From positions 1,302,001 to 1,366,000 of the forward strand of contig JAHBBC010000007.1 of NCBI GenBank assembly GCA_019915015.1: a DNA stretch of 64,000 nucleotides, in the 5' to 3' direction. The notes beneath the pieces are model-generated. The model saw only the letters and a list, made by a program, of their open reading frames with translations. It was not told where the DNA came from and did no database searches. Below are positions 61,356 to 64,000 of this stretch, piece after piece. The position numbers and the translations under genes were made by a program. Every line of letters begins with the position of its first letter. The first letter of the stretch is position 1. The DNA is from Auriscalpium vulgare (taxonomy: Eukaryota > Basidiomycota > Agaricomycetes > Russulales > Auriscalpiaceae).

Positions 61356-62541
61356 ACTCTACCGGACATATTAAGCGAGGCTACCATGATGTCGTCAATG
61401 TCGGGAGGGATAAGCTCTTTGATAGTGGCGGCGACGTCTTGGATACTTTCGAAATCGCGCAACGCAGCGTCGCTTAAAGGGACTGGGGAATAGAAACAAA
61501 GCAGAATATTAAACGAAAGCCATGACGCAGAATCGAACTTTTACCTCTCTCGAGAACACCTTTTTATGTCATAGATTAGAAAATAAGCAAATTGCGCTAT
61601 CGTTGTTTAATATACCTTCAGTTTTGTCGGTTCTCTTTAGATTGGTGTTTTCGTCGACACCGCTCCCTGACACGGCTACGACGCAAATTAGGTCCTCGTA
61701 TTCATAAAATAAACTTGTCATCACCTGGTGGATATGTGAAGTAGATAGCCGTTATTTTGTTAGTACTTGAAGTCAACAGGTCTTAGGAACGGAATACCTT
61801 CGTCGTCGCGTTCGTACTCAACCACTTCATTGGTGGATTCATCTTCGAGATCGAGGGCCGCGAAATCAAACAGGTTAGCCTCCTCTTCCCGTGAAGCTGT
61901 GAAGTCACTCGATGAGACAAAAGAAAGAAGGAATTCTTTATAAAAAACACGCAACGAATTTTCTCCCACCAGAGGTCTTCGCCAAGCGATCCGTTGTATG
62001 TTATATCGACGGGTTTTTTAGTCAAGAGAATTTTCAAGCAGAATTCGTGGTCATCCCAGTTCTTGAACGCCTTGTTGATGATCGGTCCGTATGCATGACC
62101 TTTGTGGTGTTTGTTGAGGAGGAAACCGAGAGTAGCCTGCATGATAATCTAAGGATGGATTGTTTTAAATAAATGTAAGGATGCGGACTTACTCCTTCCT
62201 TTCGAAGTTTCGGCCAGAAAGGTTTCCGATCCTTTTCCGTCGCTTGAGAGATAGCGTTGGCGGCGTACACGACGCGGGCTTCCAAAACAGCGACGTCGTT
62301 GGTCGTTACCGGTTGTGCGTCGCGCTTTGGGATGGACGACATGAGATGATGATGGTTGAGGATAGAGATCGGATTGTCCCGTTTTGGAGAGACGCGTGAC
62401 GTCATGTGGTTCACTGACATAACGGAAGTCACGGTGGTGTTCCCGTCGAACCGTAGAGGGCTTTTCAGAATAGAATAACACCTTGATTAAGTTAAAGAAC
62501 ACTTTTACGAATGGACGTTCAAACAGATCAACCGATGCCAT
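61133..62541 (-). CDS. Intron-dense unrecognised gene in AT-rich region
   Basis: Exon 1 MASVDLFERPFVKVFFNLIK; exon 2 includes PKRDAQPVTTNDVAVLEARV and AISQATEKDRKPFWPKLRKE; exon 3 IIMQATLGFLLNKHHKGHAY with NKAFKNWDDHEFCLKILLTK and GEDLWW; exon 4 SREEEANLFDFAALDLEDES to YERDDEGIPFLRP. That frame reaches a TAA at 61760 (VDFKY), but a TACTAAC branch-point sequence overlaps this stop and a 54-nt intron (gttgac...tccaccag) would join it to MTSLFYEYEDLICVVAVSGS, GVLERVPLSDAALRDFESIQ, ELIPPDIDDIMVASLNMSGR and a coiled-coil exon (MTLEREQRLLKEVAVLEKII) ending PTDACM at about 61133. It is thus one gene or two close tandem genes. Family unknown; the exon 1 to 2 junction is unsolved. Confidence 0.5.
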
Positions 62542-62642
62542 TTTCGTGACAAGCGAACAACAAGTACAAATCAACGTAAGCCATGAAACGCGTGTGTAAG
62601 GTAACTTAGAACCGCTCGCAGAAAGTCAGTGTTTATTCTATT

Positions 62643-64000
62643 TCACTGTAAAGCACCAGAGGTGGATTAGAAAAGTAATGTGAATATGAATATAAATTAC
62701 TCGTACCTTGGAAGGTCCTGCTTCGTCTTGACGAACGCGGCGACGTTTCCTGGCTTCAACCGTCTCGACGAGAGGCTCCGGTTCCAGCTTTAACTTGAGT
62801 GCTTCGACTTTCTGCTCGAGATCTTGGATTCGAGAGAGCAGTTGGCTGAACTGAAATTTTGACTGTCGGCGCAGGAATAACAAATTCTACGTAAACGTGA
62901 GCTATCGTTTACATTCAGTATCAAAATTCGAATTTACGGAGAGCCGCAATTCGAGTTCACCCGTCCGCTTGAGGATAGGATTCGACGTCGGATTGAACGC
63001 CGTCTTGCCGATAATGAAGTCCCCTTGCATGTGACGCAGTTCATCGCCAATATTGTTACTGAGTATGTACTCATCCGACACTGGTAAAATATTTAGCAAT
63101 GAGTATGATGAACAAAACAAAACACTTACACGTGCGTGGGGCCATATGTACGGGTACGATGCGAACTATGGATACATATTAGCATGGGGATGGCATGATT
63201 CGCAAAGGACCGCACCTTTCCTTGGTCGGCCGCGACCAGTGGATTGCTTCGCTAACTCTGTGAAGTCGCATTAAATTACGAGTTCATTACTTTAATCGAA
63301 CATACTTGGAACGACGCGCTTGGCTGCTTTAAACATGGATTAAGTTCTGCGTCTATCAACAATGATAGTCAACTGACGTTGCTTGGCTTTTGCTGAAAGG
63401 TAAACATCATGAACATTATTTATGATGGATCGCATACATCGGATCGTACCTGCACGAGTATTCCTTTTTTTTGGTGCAGCGATGGATTCCGCAACTGCGA
63501 CATAATTAGTCGGCCGTTGTGATCTGGTAATACTTTAAAGACGGGTGAATAGATGAGAACACACCGACGCTCTCATCAGATTCTTCGTTGTCGTCTTCGA
63601 CATCGATATAGTTGACGTCGTCAAGCTCAGGGGATCCGTACACGGACGGACCTATAATAAAAGGGCCGGTATTAAAAACGTATCGACACTGGTATTAAAG
63701 AAAAAACAATACGCTTAACGGATTCTGCTGCAAGTCAAGCGTAAGGAATACTTTATGACGTGAAGAGAAAACATTAAATTTACCGCTTTTTTTCACGGAC
63801 TTCTGGACGGTGGGCTCTGCATGACAAGTCGCCTGCCGTTACACAAATACACCGAAATAAAAAATCACATACTGTATTCATCATCGGATTCCTTCCCATC
63901 AGTATGATCGCTGTCGTTGCCATCGCCGTCGTTACCCTGGAGGGCACCGCCCTCAGACGCATCTGTCATAAAAGCATGTCAGGAAAAGTCGGTACGTGAC
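62643..64000 (-). CDS. AT-hook and coiled-coil protein, partial (5' end outside window)
   Basis: Seven introns can be placed, five of them in phase 1. Reading downstream: an acidic segment (GNDGDGNDSDHTDGKESDDE), VQKSVKKSGPSVYGSPELDD, VEDDNEESDES, basic APKKRNTRA and AKAKQPAKRVVPKLAK, then an AT-hook (TGRGRPRK), YILSNNIGDELRHMQGDFII with NPTSNPILKRTGELELRLS, and a coiled coil (FSQLLSRIQDLEQKVEALKL) followed by ARKRRRVRQDEAGPSK and a stop created by splicing (62643-62645). AT-hooks bind the minor groove of AT-rich DNA, so a nuclear DNA-binding role is likely by inference. The family is not recognised. The intron after the AT-hook exon is the longest. Confidence 0.6.

Overview
This window is nuclear DNA from a filamentous basidiomycete, most likely an Agaricomycete. 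That is an inference from gene content and style, not a species identification. Genes are compact, carry many introns of about 45-70 bp with GT...AG ends, lie on both strands with short spacers, and have homologues typical of fungi: eisosome Pil1, Vam7 SNARE, Imh1 golgin, Ssh4/Ear1-type SPRY protein and MYND-domain proteins. There is no operon structure, CRISPR array or prophage. Coding coordinates span first to last coding base, introns included; exon ends were worked out by eye from splice sites and reading frame.

Layout. 0-10 kb: a secreted double-psi-barrel protein, a golgin (IMH1), an unrecognised membrane protein, peroxin PEX14 and mitochondrial EF-Tu (TUF1). 10-20 kb: a doubtful membrane-protein ORF, glycine cleavage H protein, a complex I accessory subunit, the histone N-terminal acetyltransferase NAA40, RIO2 kinase, SPF30, and a head-to-head pair of paralogues of an unnamed family. 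20-30 kb: eIF4E, PIL1, a mitochondrial carrier (SLC25A39/40 type), VAM7 and two tandem MYND-finger paralogues. 30-40 kb: SNF4 (AMPK gamma), a SPRY/PY-motif Rsp5-adaptor-like protein, a small heat-shock protein with heat-shock elements, a single-pass membrane protein, cytosolic AspRS and mitochondrial aspartate aminotransferase. 40-54.7 kb: a Ser/Pro-rich protein, Elongator subunit ELP5, a membrane protein with an acetyltransferase-like tail, a dienelactone hydrolase, TEF1 (eEF1A), a PAS-kinase-like kinase, ribosomal protein L32 and a major facilitator transporter.

54.7-64 kb is different. Recognisable housekeeping genes stop. In their place are several unrecognised, partly repetitive genes: a six-exon gene whose five introns are all in phase 1; a long ORF of about 766 codons; an acidic protein with a 60-bp in-frame tandem repeat; and, in an AT-richer stretch after about 60.2 kb, intron-dense minus-strand genes encoding an AT-hook/coiled-coil protein and an unknown protein whose last exon lies in an apparently exact 465-bp tandem duplication. 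This end is the best candidate for accessory or previously undescribed biology.

Most of the window is housekeeping: translation (eIF4E, TUF1, TEF1, RPL32, AspRS, RIO2, ELP5), mitochondrial metabolism (GCV3, aspartate aminotransferase, complex I subunit, carrier) and membrane traffic (IMH1, VAM7, PIL1, SPRY adaptor). Neighbours are not functionally clustered, but several pairs are divergent and may share promoters (NAA40/RIO2, paralogue pair, VAM7/MYND1, SNF4/SPRY, AspRS/AAT, kinase/RPL32).
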